A DNA stretch of 64,000 bases from Avimonas intestinalis (GTDB taxonomy: Bacteria > Bacillota > Clostridia > Oscillospirales > Acutalibacteraceae), in contig CAJFID010000001.1 of NCBI GenBank assembly GCA_904380375.1, forward strand, positions 1-64,000, in the 5' to 3' direction. Positions 24,451 to 35,800 of the stretch are shown here, one piece after another (the stretch's first letter is position 1; the number at the start of each line of letters is the position of its first letter). The notes beneath the pieces were generated by a model. The model worked only from the letters and a program-made list of their open reading frames with translations, did not search any database and had not been told where the DNA came from. Both the position numbers and the translations under genes were made by a program.

Positions 24451-25372
24451 ACAGGCCTTATACAAAGTCCGCCGTTTCTTCCTTGGCAATGCGGAGAAAA
24501 GCGGTTTTGTTAGCAAGCTGCTTACCTATGTTATCCTGACCGGTCTGGGTTTTGTTTTCGTCTACCCGATTTTCTACATGCTTTCCACCAGCTTTATGGA
24601 TTCCAAGGACCTGGTGGATTCCACAGTAACCTGGATCCCTACCCACTTCACGCTGGACAGCTTTATCAAGGCGGGCAGGACGCTGGATTTTTGGAACGGG
24701 CTGCGGGATTCGCTGATCATGACAGTGCTGCCCTCGATATTCCAAACATGCGTGCTTGCCTTGTCCGGGTATGCGCTGGGGCGTTTCCCTGTTCCGTTTA
24801 AAAAAGTATGGATAGCACTGGCGGTCTTTATCTTTTTGATCCCGGAACAGGTTACGATGATCCCCCGATATCTCCTGTTTAACAGCTACCAGCTTGTCGG
24901 AACGATTTGGCCGACCTATCTAATTGCCATCCTGGGGCAGGGGATCAAGAGCTCCGTGTTCCTTCTGGTATATTATCAGTTTTTCTCCAGCTATCCTAAA
25001 TCGCTGGACGAAGCGGCGCAGATTGACGGTGCCGGAAGAATCCGGGTATTTACCCAGATTGCGCTGCCGATGGCGGTGCCGGCGATTGTGGTGTGCTTCC
25101 TGTTTTCCTTTATCTGGACATGGAATAATACCACGCAGGTGGCGCAGTATTCGATGGGGGCAGTGACGACCCTGCCGATGCATTTGGAGCAGTTTGTGGA
25201 TAAGTTTAATAAACTATATTCCTCCTCGCAGGTCAGCACCGGCGGCGCGCTGAATGAGGCGATCCGCCTGGCGGGGACACTGCTGACGATTCTACCGTTG
25301 ATTATCCTATATCTTGTTTTGCAAAAGCAGTTTGTGGAAAGCATTGAACGCACCGGCATAACCGGGGAATAA
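24407..25372 (+). CDS. Sugar ABC importer permease, MalG/UgpE type (importer A)
   Basis: A 321-residue permease whose ATG at 24407 follows TAAGGAGG inside the preceding gene. It has six membrane segments, the EAA loop LDEAAQIDGAGRIRVFTQIALP and the C-terminus FVESIERTGITGE, which matches the end of the permease at 47824 (FFAESVERSGIVG). It pairs with the gene at 23524 and probably with the binding protein at 12647, although that gene lies 11 kb upstream. The next gene is the anchored GH31 enzyme. Confidence 0.92.
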   Translation: MKNAVKSLTVPEKRKQALYKVRRFFLGNAEKSGFVSKLLTYVILTGLGFVFVYPIFYMLSTSFMDSKDLVDSTVTWIPTHFTLDSFIKAGRTLDFWNGLRDSLIMTVLPSIFQTCVLALSGYALGRFPVPFKKVWIALAVFIFLIPEQVTMIPRYLLFNSYQLVGTIWPTYLIAILGQGIKSSVFLLVYYQFFSSYPKSLDEAAQIDGAGRIRVFTQIALPMAVPAIVVCFLFSFIWTWNNTTQVAQYSMGAVTTLPMHLEQFVDKFNKLYSSSQVSTGGALNEAIRLAGTLLTILPLIILYLVLQKQFVESIERTGITGE

Positions 25373-25439
25373 ACGCGCTTTATCCGTAGCCGGAATTTGC
25401 AATACATATGCAAAATGGTTTTTGTGGCGCAGGGGTGCC

Positions 25440-25529
<90 letters not shown>

Positions 25530-25541
<12 letters not shown>

Positions 25542-28292
25542 TCTGCGGTGCTTGCCGCCCTTTGCGCCGTCCTTCTTTTTGGTTCCGGCTGCCGGAAGAA
25601 CCCATCCCCGGTCTCCTCCCCCGACAATTCCGGCGCGTTCTTTACCCAGGCCGCCGTATTGAAGGCAGACGGGCTTGCACACGAACCGTACGGCCGGGAT
25701 CAGCTGTACGGCGCCAAGGAAGCCCCGGAAATCTGGTGGGAGCGTTCCCCGCGTGACCCACAAGCGGGGGATACAGTTGAGATCGCTGTTTCCCTATGGC
25801 GGACGGATGCGGACAGCGTATGGCTGGACTGGGCGCTGAACGGGGAAAGACAGGAATCGGTTCTCTGCCGGCAGTCTGCCGTTTTACAAGATGAAGGGAT
25901 TTCCAAAAAGAAGTATGTCGGTACCCTTGGTCCCTTTGAGCAGGGAGACCAGGTGGAATATATGGTGCGCGCCGGTAAGGAGGACAAACCGGAAGGCGGA
26001 AAAGCGGCGCTTGGACCATATATCTTTTCCGTCCTCGAGTGGGAAGCGGTCGAACAAGTGGAAAGCGTGGCTCAGCGGGGAGAGGAAATCCGGCTTGGAC
26101 TGAAAACCGGCTCCCTTCAACCTGTAATCACGTTTTCTTCCACCCGGGAAGGGACTCTCTGCCTGGCGGTGGAGCCGGAGGGGACGTCTTCCGGCGCACA
26201 GATGGATGAAACGAACAAGCAAGGGGCAGCAGACCTATCCATCGGCGGTTTATCCCTGGCTGTGGGAACCCAGCCCTATTCCCTTACCCTGTCGGACAAA
26301 ACGGGGAAGGTACTGGTTCAAGACACGGGGGGAGGGGATGGCCTTCAGATACTGACGGATGGGGAAACGGTACGGGGCATCCGCCTGAACCTGCAGGCGC
26401 CGGAAGAACAAGGATTTTACGGCTTCGGGATGAAATACGATTCTTTGAACCAGCGCCAAAAAGATGTGGATATCTACTGCGTTAACTGGTACACCGACCA
26501 GGCCGGAGAGACATATACACCGGTACCCTACTATTTTGTTCCGGATACCTATGGGTTATATGTGGATTCCACCTATTACACCCGTTTTGCTATTGATACC
26601 GAGAGGGAAAACGTCTGTACCATCGAGACGGCCGTTCGGGATACCGGCGCGGCGTTCTATCTTTTTGCCGGGGATAATGCGGCCATAGCGGAGGGATATG
26701 CCTGCGTGGCGGGCAATCCCGTCCTCCCGCCTGTTTGGGCTTTTGGCCCGTGGATCTCCGCCAATGAATGGAACCGGCAGTCCGAAGTGATGGAGCAATT
26801 GGAGCAGACGACAGCCCACGACATTCCCACTTCAGTCATCGTGCTGGAGGCGTGGAGTGACGAGGAGACCTTTTATACATGGAACGATTCCGAGTTTGAG
26901 ACATCCGACGGCGGCTTTGTTCCGAAGCTGGAGGATTTCACCTTCGGCGGGCGGTGGCCGGATCCGAAAGGGATGGTGGACTCCCTGCATGAAGAGGGGA
27001 TCCGCGTTTTGCTGTGGCAGATCCCCGTGTTGAAATTTTCCGGCGACGCCACACCGCAGTCGAAGCGGGATCAACAGTATGCGCTGGAACAGGGGTACGT
27101 CCTCAAAAACGGGGACGGCAGTGCCTATCGCCTGCCGTCCGGCACCTGGTTCGGCAACAGTCTGCTTGTGGATTTTACCAACCCGCAGGCAACCGATTGG
27201 TTCCTCTCCAAACGCCGGTATCTGCTGGAGGACATCGGAGTGGACGGCTTTAAGACCGACGGCGGGGAATTTGTCTGGGGCCGGGATGTAACCGCGTTTG
27301 ACGGCCGCAAGGGCGACGAGCTTCGCAATGCCTATCCGGATTTGTATGCTCAGGCATATTTTGATTATTCCCGCACGCTCGTACCCGATGCGATTACCTT
27401 CAGCCGGGCCGGCGGGGCTGCCATGCAGAACCATCCGCTATGCTGGGTGGGTGACCAACGTTCTACACAAAAAGCGTTTGAGGAAGCGCTGCGCGCCACG
27501 CTCAGTGCGTCCATGTCCGGCATCCCGTTTGTAGCTTGGGATATCGCCGGGTTCAGCGGGGATGTGCCGACGGCGGAATTGTACCAGCGTGCGGTGGCGC
27601 AGGCAGCCTTTTCACCCGTGATGCAGGTGCATTCGGAAACCAGCGGCGACCCAAATCCCAGCCAAGCGCGCACTCCCTGGAATATGGCGGAGCGCAAGGG
27701 GGATTCCGCCTGCCTGGACACCTACCGTTTTTTCGCCAACGTGAGGATGAACCTACTTCCCTATTTGTATACTGAAGCGCGCCATTCCAGCCAAACAGGG
27801 GAGCCGCTGATGCGGAGCATGGCCTATGCCTTCCCGGAGGATGAACGGGCGGCAGAAAAGGAATTCCAATACATGCTCGGCGGAAGCCTTTTGGTGGCCC
27901 CGGCGGTGGAGATGGGGAAAGATACGGTGGATGTTTATCTTCCCGAAGGGACATGGTACGGCCTTTTCGATGGAAAAACCTATCCCGCCGGCACGCATAC
28001 GGTGGACTGCCCTCTCGGCAGCCTTCCTGTGTTTGTGAAAGCCGGCAGCATCCTGCCGCTGAACCTGGGGGATTCCGGGCAGTTGGGCGGTTCCATCGGT
28101 AACGCGGTTGATTCCTATCGAAATCTTACTTTTTGGGCCTATCCCGGCGGCGGGGAGTATACGTGGTACGACTATGTGAATAACCGGGAGGAGACCGTGA
28201 AGGTGTCCGCCGATGGCAGAGTGCAGAGACCGGGCAATGCGGAGCCTGCAAAGATTGTCCAACAGGCAAGCGGAGGAGCCCGGACCCAATAA
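25530..28292 (+). CDS. Membrane-anchored GH31 enzyme, isomaltosyltransferase-like without CBM35
   Basis: From the second duplicated ATG at 25530 the product is 920 residues and begins with a clean lipoprotein signal (MKIKSAVLAALCAVLLFGSGC). From the first ATG at 25464 it would carry 22 extra residues with a Thr-His repeat. The N-terminal domain (YGRDQLYGAKE; ERSPRDPQAGDTVEIAV) and the catalytic part closely follow the CtsY-like enzyme at 29408: nucleophile D577 in GFKTDGGEFVWGRD and acid/base D642 in WVGDQRSTQ. It stops where that enzyme has its CBM35. So it is a GH31 transferase or hydrolase tethered to the cell surface, perhaps trimming or ring-closing isomaltosyl products next to the importers, or opening rings. 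Its gene lies between importer A and pgmB. Reaction type cannot be decided from sequence. Confidence 0.82.
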
Positions 28293-28315
28293 ATACGAGA
28301 ACCAGGAGGAAAACC

Positions 28316-28948
28316 ATGGTACGGGGTGTGATTTTTGATCTGGACGGCGTAATTGTCTCTACCGATACGCTGCACTGCCAGGCGTGGGTGGAGACGAGCC
28401 GGCATTGGAATATCCCTTTCACGCCGAAAGATAACGATCTTCTGCGCGGTGTCAGCCGGATGGAAAGCGTGGAGATTATCTGCCGGGTTGGAAACCGAGC
28501 CTTGTCACAGGAGGACAAGGAGCGGTTCGCGCAGGAGAAAAACCGGCGTTATGGGGAACTGCTCGAAAGCCTGACCCCGGCGGATGTCTTGCCGGATGTC
28601 TTGGAAACGCTGGAGGAACTGCATCTGCGCGGGCTGGCGCTTGCCATCGGCTCATCCAGCCGTAACACACAGAATATATTGCGGCGGATCGGGTTGAACA
28701 CAGCCTTTGACGCGGTTGCGGACGGCACTATGATCGCTCGCTCCAAACCCGACCCGGAGGTGTTTTTGCTGGCGGCGTCTCTGCTGAAATTGCCACCGGA
28801 ACAATGCTTGGTGGTGGAGGATGCGGAAAGCGGTATTCAGGCGGCAAAAGCTGGCGGCTTCCTGGCGGTTGCCATCGGAACGGCGCGGAGTTGTCCGTTG
28901 GCCGATGCGAAAATCAGCCGCCTTTCGGAATTGTTTCAGATTGTGTAA
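28316..28948 (+). CDS. pgmB: Beta-phosphoglucomutase
   Basis: A 210-residue HAD-superfamily enzyme converting beta-glucose-1-phosphate to glucose-6-phosphate in the cytosol. The first HAD motif is GVIFDLDGVIVSTD (nucleophile D8, acid/base D10); the cap has HCQAWVETSRHWNIPF and LLRGVSRMESVEIICRVG, typical of PgmB; motif II is AIGSSSRNTQNILRRIG; motif III/IV is SKPDPEVFLLAA with VVEDAESGIQAAKAGG. Length is normal. The start follows AGGAGG. It is the last gene of the operon and the natural partner of the GH65 phosphorylase at 10318, which makes its substrate. Confidence 0.95.
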   Translation: MVRGVIFDLDGVIVSTDTLHCQAWVETSRHWNIPFTPKDNDLLRGVSRMESVEIICRVGNRALSQEDKERFAQEKNRRYGELLESLTPADVLPDVLETLEELHLRGLALAIGSSSRNTQNILRRIGLNTAFDAVADGTMIARSKPDPEVFLLAASLLKLPPEQCLVVEDAESGIQAAKAGGFLAVAIGTARSCPLADAKISRLSELFQIV

Positions 28949-28998
28949 TATAGGCGGATTATGCTCTCCGGATAAATCAATGTGTCAGTTTTTGTTGA

Positions 28999-29040
28999 CC
29001 CCTGTCCGATTCTTATGCGGTTATTTTTATCGGGCAGGGG
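28999..29040 (+). terminator. Stem-loop behind pgmB, possible terminator
   Basis: CCCCTGTCCGAT (28999-29010) pairs with ATCGGGCAGGGG (29029-29040), 12 positions with one G-T pair and an 18-base loop. The sequence after it is AAAATG, not a T-run, so intrinsic termination is uncertain. Its position 50 bases after the last gene of the operon supports an end-of-message role. Confidence 0.4.
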
Positions 29041-29107
29041 AAAATGTGCGAAATAATTGTGAATATAGTACACACAAAGAAAAACATGTAAAATTGTGTG
29101 GAAAAAG

Positions 29108-29135
29108 TTGAAATTGCAAAAAATTGTGATATAAT
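29108..29135 (+). promoter_or_regulatory. Promoter of the ctsY-ctsZ unit
   Basis: TTGAAA (29108-29113), a 16-base spacer and TATAAT (29130-29135). The -10 is preceded by TGA, giving an extended -10 (TGnTATAAT). This should be a strong promoter and means the two secreted enzymes are transcribed apart from the transport operon. Confidence 0.8.
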
Positions 29136-29144
29136 AGGTTTAGA

Positions 29145-29176
29145 GTAAATAAATTACTATATTGTAATTTATTCAC
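29145..29176. promoter_or_regulatory. Operator-like inverted repeat downstream of the ctsY promoter
   Basis: The arms 29145-29157 and 29164-29176 are 13 bases each and match as an inverted repeat at 12 of 13 positions, around the centre TATATT. The repeat begins ten bases after the -10 element, so it covers the expected transcription start. It differs from the repeat at the LacI promoter, so either another regulator binds here or it acts as a 5' hairpin. Confidence 0.6.
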
Positions 29177-29407
29177 AAAACTGGCAGCGATCGTTAGGCA
29201 CTTCACACCGTAGGGAATCATGGATTTCATGGTTTCGGTTTGGGGAGATTTTACGGCCGCTGTCCTTTTTTTCGGAATCAAGCTTGATTTATATACACCA
29301 TTGGACACGACATGCTGTGACAGAAGAAATGAGGTGAGAGACGCGCCAATTTTATTTGCGGCCTGGTACAAGTAAATTGGGAATTCTAGAAAAGGAGGAG
29401 AGTCAAA

Positions 29408-32400
29408 ATGCGGAAGGGTTTTCAAAGGATTACTGCGGTGCTGGCGGCGGCTGTTTTGTTGAGCGTGACCGCTTTGAGCGCCTTGGCACTGGACGGAGTT
29501 TGGCATAACCCAACAGGCCACGACGACCTGTATGGGGGCAAAGAGATCATGACCGACCCGTGCGAGCGGTATCCCCGTGACCCTGGAGCCGGCGAGAACG
29601 TGTACATCAAGTCGAAGACCTGGCCGATTGAAGCAGGAGACGCGGTTTGGGTGACTTGGACGAAGAACGGTGTTGAACAGCCGGTAGTTAATGCGGAATG
29701 GAAGTATAACAGCGGCAACGATACCTACTGGGAAGCGTCGCTCGGCAGCTTTGCAAAGGGCGATGTAATCGAGTACTACGTCCACGCGGACCAGTATCAG
29801 CAGAACGCCAAACAGGTTGGGCCGTTCAGCTTTATTGTAACGGATTGGGACGCGGTGAACAATGTAACATCCGTCACCAACCATACAAACCGCGTGGAAT
29901 TGGCGTGTACGTCCACACAAGGGTTGACCACGCCGAAAATTAGCATCTCTTTCCCGGACGAAGGGTATTTCCGTATGCAGTTTGAGCCGTTTACAGCCCC
30001 TACATGGGCGACGGGCTCCACCGATTATACGGTGGACGAGTCGAATCCGGACTATGTATGGATCCACGGGCCCTCGATCAGCTTGAAAATCAATAAAGCC
30101 CCCTATCAAATGGAGGTTTATGACGAAAACGGCGAACTAATCACAAAAGAGTCCGACCGGAGTGGATACCGCAGCCTGGCGTTTAAAACCAACGGCACCG
30201 ATTATGTTAACCAGGTGGAAGAAAACCTCTTTACTTCGTCGGATGAGAGCTTCACCGGTTTTGGTATGCGGTATGACGCGCTGAACCAGCGCGGCAAAAA
30301 CGTGGATATCTATGCGGTGAACTGGTATCTGGAACAAGAAAACAAGACCTATCTGCCGATCCCCTTCTACTTCTCGAACCAGGGTTACGGCACATATTTG
30401 AATTCTACTTATTACACACAGTACCGTCTGGCTACGGATTCCACCGACCGCGCGACTATTCGCGCGAACGCAGGCGGGACAGTCAACCAGGGGATGGACC
30501 TGTATTTCTTCACCGGTACGCCCAAAGAGATCAGTCAGCAGTATACCGACGTGATCGAGAAGCCGGAACTGCCGCCTGTATGGGCGTTCGGGCCGTGGAT
30601 TTCCGCCAACGAGTGGAACAAACAGTCCGAAGTGGAAGAACAGATCGCCAAGGCCAACCAGTATAACATCCCCACCACGGGAATGGTCCTTGAAGCTTGG
30701 GCGGATGAAGAAACCTTCTATATGTTCGCCGATTCCCAGCATGAGCAGAAGCCGGGCGATTGGGTGCCGACTTCCAGCGATTTTACCCATGGCGGGCGCT
30801 ATCCCGATCCCGAGGGGATGATCGATCTGATCCATGAAAACGGCATCAGAGTCCTGCTTTGGCAGTTGCCGTTGGTTAAGAACGATCCCAACACCCGTCC
30901 CCAACAACTGAATACCGACATTCAGTACGGTTTGGAGCATGACTATTTCCTTAAAAATGCGGATGGTACACCGTACCTCAACGCGGGCGGCTGGTATACC
31001 AACGCCTACTCAATCGACTTTACCAATCCGGAAGCGGTTCAGTGGATGCTTAACAAGCGGAAATATCTGCTTGAGGAAGTCGGCATCGATGGATTCAAAT
31101 GCGATGGCGGTGAATTCATCTGGGGCCGCGGCATCACCTCCGCAGCCGGAATTAAGGGCGATGAGCTTCGCAACCTGTATCCGGATCTGTACGTACAAGC
31201 GTATTATGATTTTGCCAAACAGTATAACGAGGATGCCCTTACCTTCTTCCGCGCCGGCGGCGTGGGGGCCGGGCAGCATCCGGTAGCCTGGACGGGAGAC
31301 CAGAATTCCACGTTCAGCGCTTATCGCGACGCTATGCGCGCCACCATGACGGCCTCGATGTCCGGTGTTCCCTTTACTACGTGGGATCTGGCCGGCTTCA
31401 GCGGCGAAATCCCCAGCACTGAGCTGTATAAGCGCAGCGTCGCCCAGGCGGCGTTTTCCCCCATCATGCAGCTGCATTCCGAGTGGGGCGGCGATCCGAA
31501 CCCCAGTGTAGCACGGACTCCGTGGAATATGTACGAGCGGACCGGCGATATTGACTGCATCAATATCTACCGGAAGTTCGCCAACTACCGTATGAATCTA
31601 ATACCCTATCTCTACAACAACGCGAAGTATACCAGCGATACCGGCGTGCCGATGATGCGTTCTATGGCGTATGAGTTCCCGGGCGACACTACGGCGGCTC
31701 AGATGGAATTCCAGTACATGCTGGGCGATTCGCTTTTGGTAGCGCCGATCGAAAACGAAGGGCAGACCGAAAAGCTGATTTATCTGCCTGAAGGCGAATG
31801 GATTGATCTGTTCTGGGGCAGTCGGCGACCGGGTAACCAGCTTATCACGTATTATGCGGGCTTGGATGCCCTGCCGGTGTTTGTCAAGGCCGGTTCCGTT
31901 ATCCCGATGAACTTGAATGCGGATTATGAATTCGGCGGTTCTGTTGGCAATAGCACCGATTCCTACATCAACGAGACCTATCGGATTTATCCGAAAGATT
32001 TCACCCAGTATCAGTACTACGATTATGTCAACGAGCAGCAGGAGCAGATCCTGGTGGACGAGAGGTATGATGATCAGGGCAAAGTCCACATTACCTTGCC
32101 GGCTTCCGAAACCATTACGACGGTGCAGGTATTCACCAGCGAACCCACCAGCGTTCAGGAAGGCTATTCCACGATGAACCGGTATACCGATTTTGCGCAG
32201 TTCAAGCAGGCGGCTAGCGGCTGGTATTATGACTCCGCTCAGCATCTGACCTATGTGCGGGTACAAAACAAACAAACCGGTACTCGGAACATCACCCTCA
32301 ACGGTGTGCAGGAAGTGCCGTATGAAGCCGAGTTTGGCGAACTTACCGATACCTCCGTGAACACTAACCATACCGGTTACGAAGGCACCGGTTTCGTGGA

Positions 32401-32701
32401 TAACTTTGCGTCGGTCGGCACCGCCGTTTCCTTCGATGTTTACGCGCCGGAAGCCGGTACCTATTCGCTGGGCATCCGGTATTCCGCCGGGACGGAGGCG
32501 GCTACCCGTAGCGTATATGTTAACGGCAGCCGTGTCACTAAAATTTCTCTGCCCAAGACAAACGACTGGGATACCTGGTCGTTGGCTACAACCAATGTAA
32601 CCCTGACGGCAGGAAAGAATACCATCGCAATCACCTACGACAGCGATGATATCGCGGGCATTAATCTGGACAACATCTCGCTTCACCAAACCAGCGGTTA
32701 G
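29408..32701 (+). CDS. ctsY: Secreted 3-alpha-isomaltosyltransferase (cycloalternan-forming, GH31 + CBM35)
   Basis: A 1097-residue secreted enzyme; signal peptide to about residue 27 (...TALSALA), mature start LDGVWHNPTG. The whole chain follows the Bacillus globisporus isomaltosyltransferase CtsY as I remember it (1093 residues), including RYPRDPGAGENVYIK, TWPIEAGDAVWVTWTKNGV, WAFGPWISANEWN and the C-terminal CBM35 (about 977-1094; EFGELTDTSVNTNHTGYEG). Nucleophile D566 in GFKCDGGEFIWGRG, acid/base D631 in WTGDQNSTF. The family enzyme transfers isomaltosyl groups to O3 of another chain and cyclises the product to the alternating alpha-1,3/alpha-1,6 tetrasaccharide. It is the first gene behind its own promoter and 183 bases before ctsZ. 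Listeria CAFE is the related alternative name. Confidence 0.9.
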   Translation: MRKGFQRITAVLAAAVLLSVTALSALALDGVWHNPTGHDDLYGGKEIMTDPCERYPRDPGAGENVYIKSKTWPIEAGDAVWVTWTKNGVEQPVVNAEWKYNSGNDTYWEASLGSFAKGDVIEYYVHADQYQQNAKQVGPFSFIVTDWDAVNNVTSVTNHTNRVELACTSTQGLTTPKISISFPDEGYFRMQFEPFTAPTWATGSTDYTVDESNPDYVWIHGPSISLKINKAPYQMEVYDENGELITKESDRSGYRSLAFKTNGTDYVNQVEENLFTSSDESFTGFGMRYDALNQRGKNVDIYAVNWYLEQENKTYLPIPFYFSNQGYGTYLNSTYYTQYRLATDSTDRATIRANAGGTVNQGMDLYFFTGTPKEISQQYTDVIEKPELPPVWAFGPWISANEWNKQSEVEEQIAKANQYNIPTTGMVLEAWADEETFYMFADSQHEQKPGDWVPTSSDFTHGGRYPDPEGMIDLIHENGIRVLLWQLPLVKNDPNTRPQQLNTDIQYGLEHDYFLKNADGTPYLNAGGWYTNAYSIDFTNPEAVQWMLNKRKYLLEEVGIDGFKCDGGEFIWGRGITSAAGIKGDELRNLYPDLYVQAYYDFAKQYNEDALTFFRAGGVGAGQHPVAWTGDQNSTFSAYRDAMRATMTASMSGVPFTTWDLAGFSGEIPSTELYKRSVAQAAFSPIMQLHSEWGGDPNPSVARTPWNMYERTGDIDCINIYRKFANYRMNLIPYLYNNAKYTSDTGVPMMRSMAYEFPGDTTAAQMEFQYMLGDSLLVAPIENEGQTEKLIYLPEGEWIDLFWGSRRPGNQLITYYAGLDALPVFVKAGSVIPMNLNADYEFGGSVGNSTDSYINETYRIYPKDFTQYQYYDYVNEQQEQILVDERYDDQGKVHITLPASETITTVQVFTSEPTSVQEGYSTMNRYTDFAQFKQAASGWYYDSAQHLTYVRVQNKQTGTRNITLNGVQEVPYEAEFGELTDTSVNTNHTGYEGTGFVDNFASVGTAVSFDVYAPEAGTYSLGIRYSAGTEAATRSVYVNGSRVTKISLPKTNDWDTWSLATTNVTLTAGKNTIAITYDSDDIAGINLDNISLHQTSG

Positions 32702-32807
32702 CCGGTTCTGGCAGCCTGCGGTAACATCTTTTTTCGGAGAGAAATGAGGAGTTAACCAGGACCTTTTGCGGAGGGTCTGCTTGATTTCCGGTGTAACAAA
32801 CGATGGC

Positions 32808-32849
32808 GGCTGCGGGGAACGAGGAATGGTTTCCCGTTTCCCCGCAGCC
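32808..32849 (+). promoter_or_regulatory. Strong intercistronic stem-loop between ctsY and ctsZ
   Basis: GGCTGCGGGGAA (32808-32819) and TTCCCCGCAGCC (32838-32849) form a perfect 12-bp stem; the 18-base loop can pair further (GGAA with TTCC). No T-run follows. It lies 24 bases before the ctsZ ribosome site region and may set the ratio of the two enzymes by stabilising or partly ending the ctsY message. Confidence 0.65.
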
Positions 32850-32884
32850 AAAACCGTAGGGGATTCAAGTAAAGGAGTGAAAAA

Positions 32885-35800
32885 ATGTCTGTTAAACGAA
32901 AACTTCGGCTTCCGATGAAGCTGGTTTCTTTGTTCGTAACAATAGCGATGATCGCGTCGCTGATGACGGCGATTCAACCAACCGCGTCGGCGTATGTGGA
33001 AACCATCGGCAACGTGATTTCCGCGTCGGTGAACGGTGACCTGGTCACCCTGACGGTGGACAACGGTGCCGAAGCCAACGACGATATCCTGGAAATCCAG
33101 GTTTGCGAGAACGACATCCTTAAAGTAAACTACCGCCCCAACGGGATCGCTTCCAGCCCGTCTACCCCGATGATCGATCCCGACCGCACCTGGGGCAGCG
33201 TGGGCGCGACGATCAACGTTACCTCCGACCCCATCACGATCGCGACAGATTCCATGCGGATTGAAATCAAACGGAATCCTTGCCGTATGACCGTGAAGAA
33301 GCCGGACGGGACCACCCTGTTCTGGGAACCCGACAACAGCGGCGTTTTCCATGACGGCGTCCGCTTCCAGCGGGCGGCTGGCCAGAACATGTACGGCGTG
33401 AACAGCTACGCCTGCTTCGAGGGGAATGGCGATATTCTCCGTAACGACGCAACCCGCGAAGTCATGGCGGGCCAGCAGGGCAACAGCGGCGGGCCGTTTG
33501 TATGGTCCACCGCGGGCTACGGTTTGCTGGTCGATGCGGACGGCGGCTATTCCGTTGTGGACGAAACCAGCAATAAGCTGGAGTTTTACTACGGTGATTA
33601 TGTGACGCAGGGCCGCCGTTACTACAAGGAAAACGTAGAGTATTACATTTTGATGGGCGAACCGGAAGACATTATGGAGAATTTCGCGCATGTCACCGGT
33701 GCATCCCCAATGCTCCCGGAGTGGTCCCTCGGCTTCTCCAATTATGAGTGGGGCATCGATCAGGACGAATTGTACGAAATGGTGGATACCTACCGCGCCA
33801 AGAATATCCCTATTGACAGCTACGGCATCGACTACGATTGGAAGCGGTACGGCGACGATAATTACGGAGAATTTACCTGGAACACGGATAATTATCCGGA
33901 TGCGGCCGATACGACGCTGAAGCAGACTATGGACGCGAAGGGTATCAACCTCATTGGCATCACCAAGCCGCGTATCGTTACCAAGCTGCAGGACGGCACC
34001 GTTACCCAGCAGGGGCGGGACGCGGAGAACGGTGGATTCTTCTATCCCGGCCATGCGGAGTATACCGACTATTTCTATCCGGTAACCGTGCGCAGCATCG
34101 ACTTCTATGGCCAGGACGCCCGGAACTGGTGGTGGGAACATTCTATCGATGCGTTCAATAAGGGCATCGTCGGCTGGTGGAACGACGAGACTGATACGGT
34201 CGCGTCCGGCAGCGCCAACTACTGGTTCGGCAATTTTGAAACCCTCCACCTCTCGCAGGCAATCTATGAGGGGCAGCGCGATTACACCAACGACCAGGTA
34301 CGCGTATGGCAGACCGGGCGGAATTTCTATCCCGGCACCCAGCGCTACGGCACCACCAACTGGTCGGGCGACGTCGGCACCCAGTTTATAATTGACGAGC
34401 ATATCTGGTGGACCAACGGCCTGAATGACCAGAAGGCCACTATGCTGTCCACGATCAACAATGGGCAGATGAAGTGGGGCTCCGACGGCGGAGGCTTCAA
34501 CCAGAATACCGGCACCACCGAAAACCCGAGTCCGGAACTGTACGCCCGCTGGCTGCAGTTTGCCGCGTTCTCGCCGGTATTCCGCCTGCACGGGAACTTC
34601 CAGCATCAGCGGCAGCCGTGGTACTATGGCTTTACCGCCGAGGAAGCGAGCAAAGCGGTTATCCAGCTCCGTTATGCCATGATGCCTTATATTTATTCTT
34701 ATGAATACAAGGCTCTGGAAAAGGGCGTGGGCCTTGTGAAGCCGCTGATGTTCGATTATCCGAACGACCCGAACGTGGCTAACTACGTCGATGCCTGGAT
34801 GTTCGGCGATTGGCTGCTCGCCGCGCCGGTGACTGAACGGTACCAGACGACTAAGTGGATTTACCTGCCGGAAGGCCAGTGGATCGATTACTTTACCGGC
34901 CTGGTATATGAAGGCGGGCAGTATATCGCTTACGCTGTCAACGGCGAAAGCTACAGCGACGTGCCGCTCTTCATCAAAGAAGGCGCGATCATTCCCACCC
35001 AGAAGGTGCTCAACTATGTGGACGAGGAAGATATCACCGAGATCATGGTGGATATCTTCCCGGATACCCAGACCAGCTCCTTCAATTTCTATGACGACGA
35101 CGGCACCACCTACAACTACGAAGACGGCGCCTATTACAAGCAGGTGATCTCTGCCAAGGACAACGGCTCCGCCGGCGTGAACGTCTCTATTAGCAACAAG
35201 AGCGGGACCTATGCTTCCACTGTGCAGAACTATATCCTGAAGATTCACGGAAAAGCTGCTTCCCAAGCGGCGGTGAACCAGGCTTCTTTGACCAAGTACG
35301 ACAACCTGTATGCCCTGAAGGCCGCTACTGGCGAAGGCTATGCGACCGGTAAGGACATCTACGGCGACGTGACCTATGTCAAAGTGGCTGCTGGCAGCGC
35401 GAAGGATGTTGTCATCAACGGTTCGGTAGCGCAGACGGAAACCGGCGTCCGCTACGAGGCGGAAGACGCTTCCCTGTGGGGCGATACGGTAGCCGGGCAG
35501 GCCGGTGCGAACACCAACCATACCGGTTTTACCGGCTGGGGCTTTGCCGACCATATTGAAAACGACGGCGCGGCCGTTACCTTCCGTGTGAACGCGAAGA
35601 CCGCCGGCGATTATCCGGTAGACATCCGGTATGCCAACGGAGCGGATTCCGCTAAAACTCTGAGCGTATACGTCAACGGTACCTTCATTCGCCAGGTGTC
35701 TTTTGATCCTACGGCGAATTGGGATACCTGGAACACGCTGACCGAAACCCTGCCCTTGGCGGCCGGCGGTAACAGCGTTACCCTGATGTACGACGTATCG

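Larger units (their letters stand above)
28949..29407. other. Intergenic region and long leader before ctsY
   Basis: About 460 bases without a gene. It holds a stem-loop after pgmB (28999-29040), a strong promoter (29108-29135), an operator-like inverted repeat (29145-29176) and then a leader of about 230 bases up to the ribosome site AAAAGGAGGAG of ctsY. I see no riboswitch that I can name in that leader. Confidence 0.6.
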
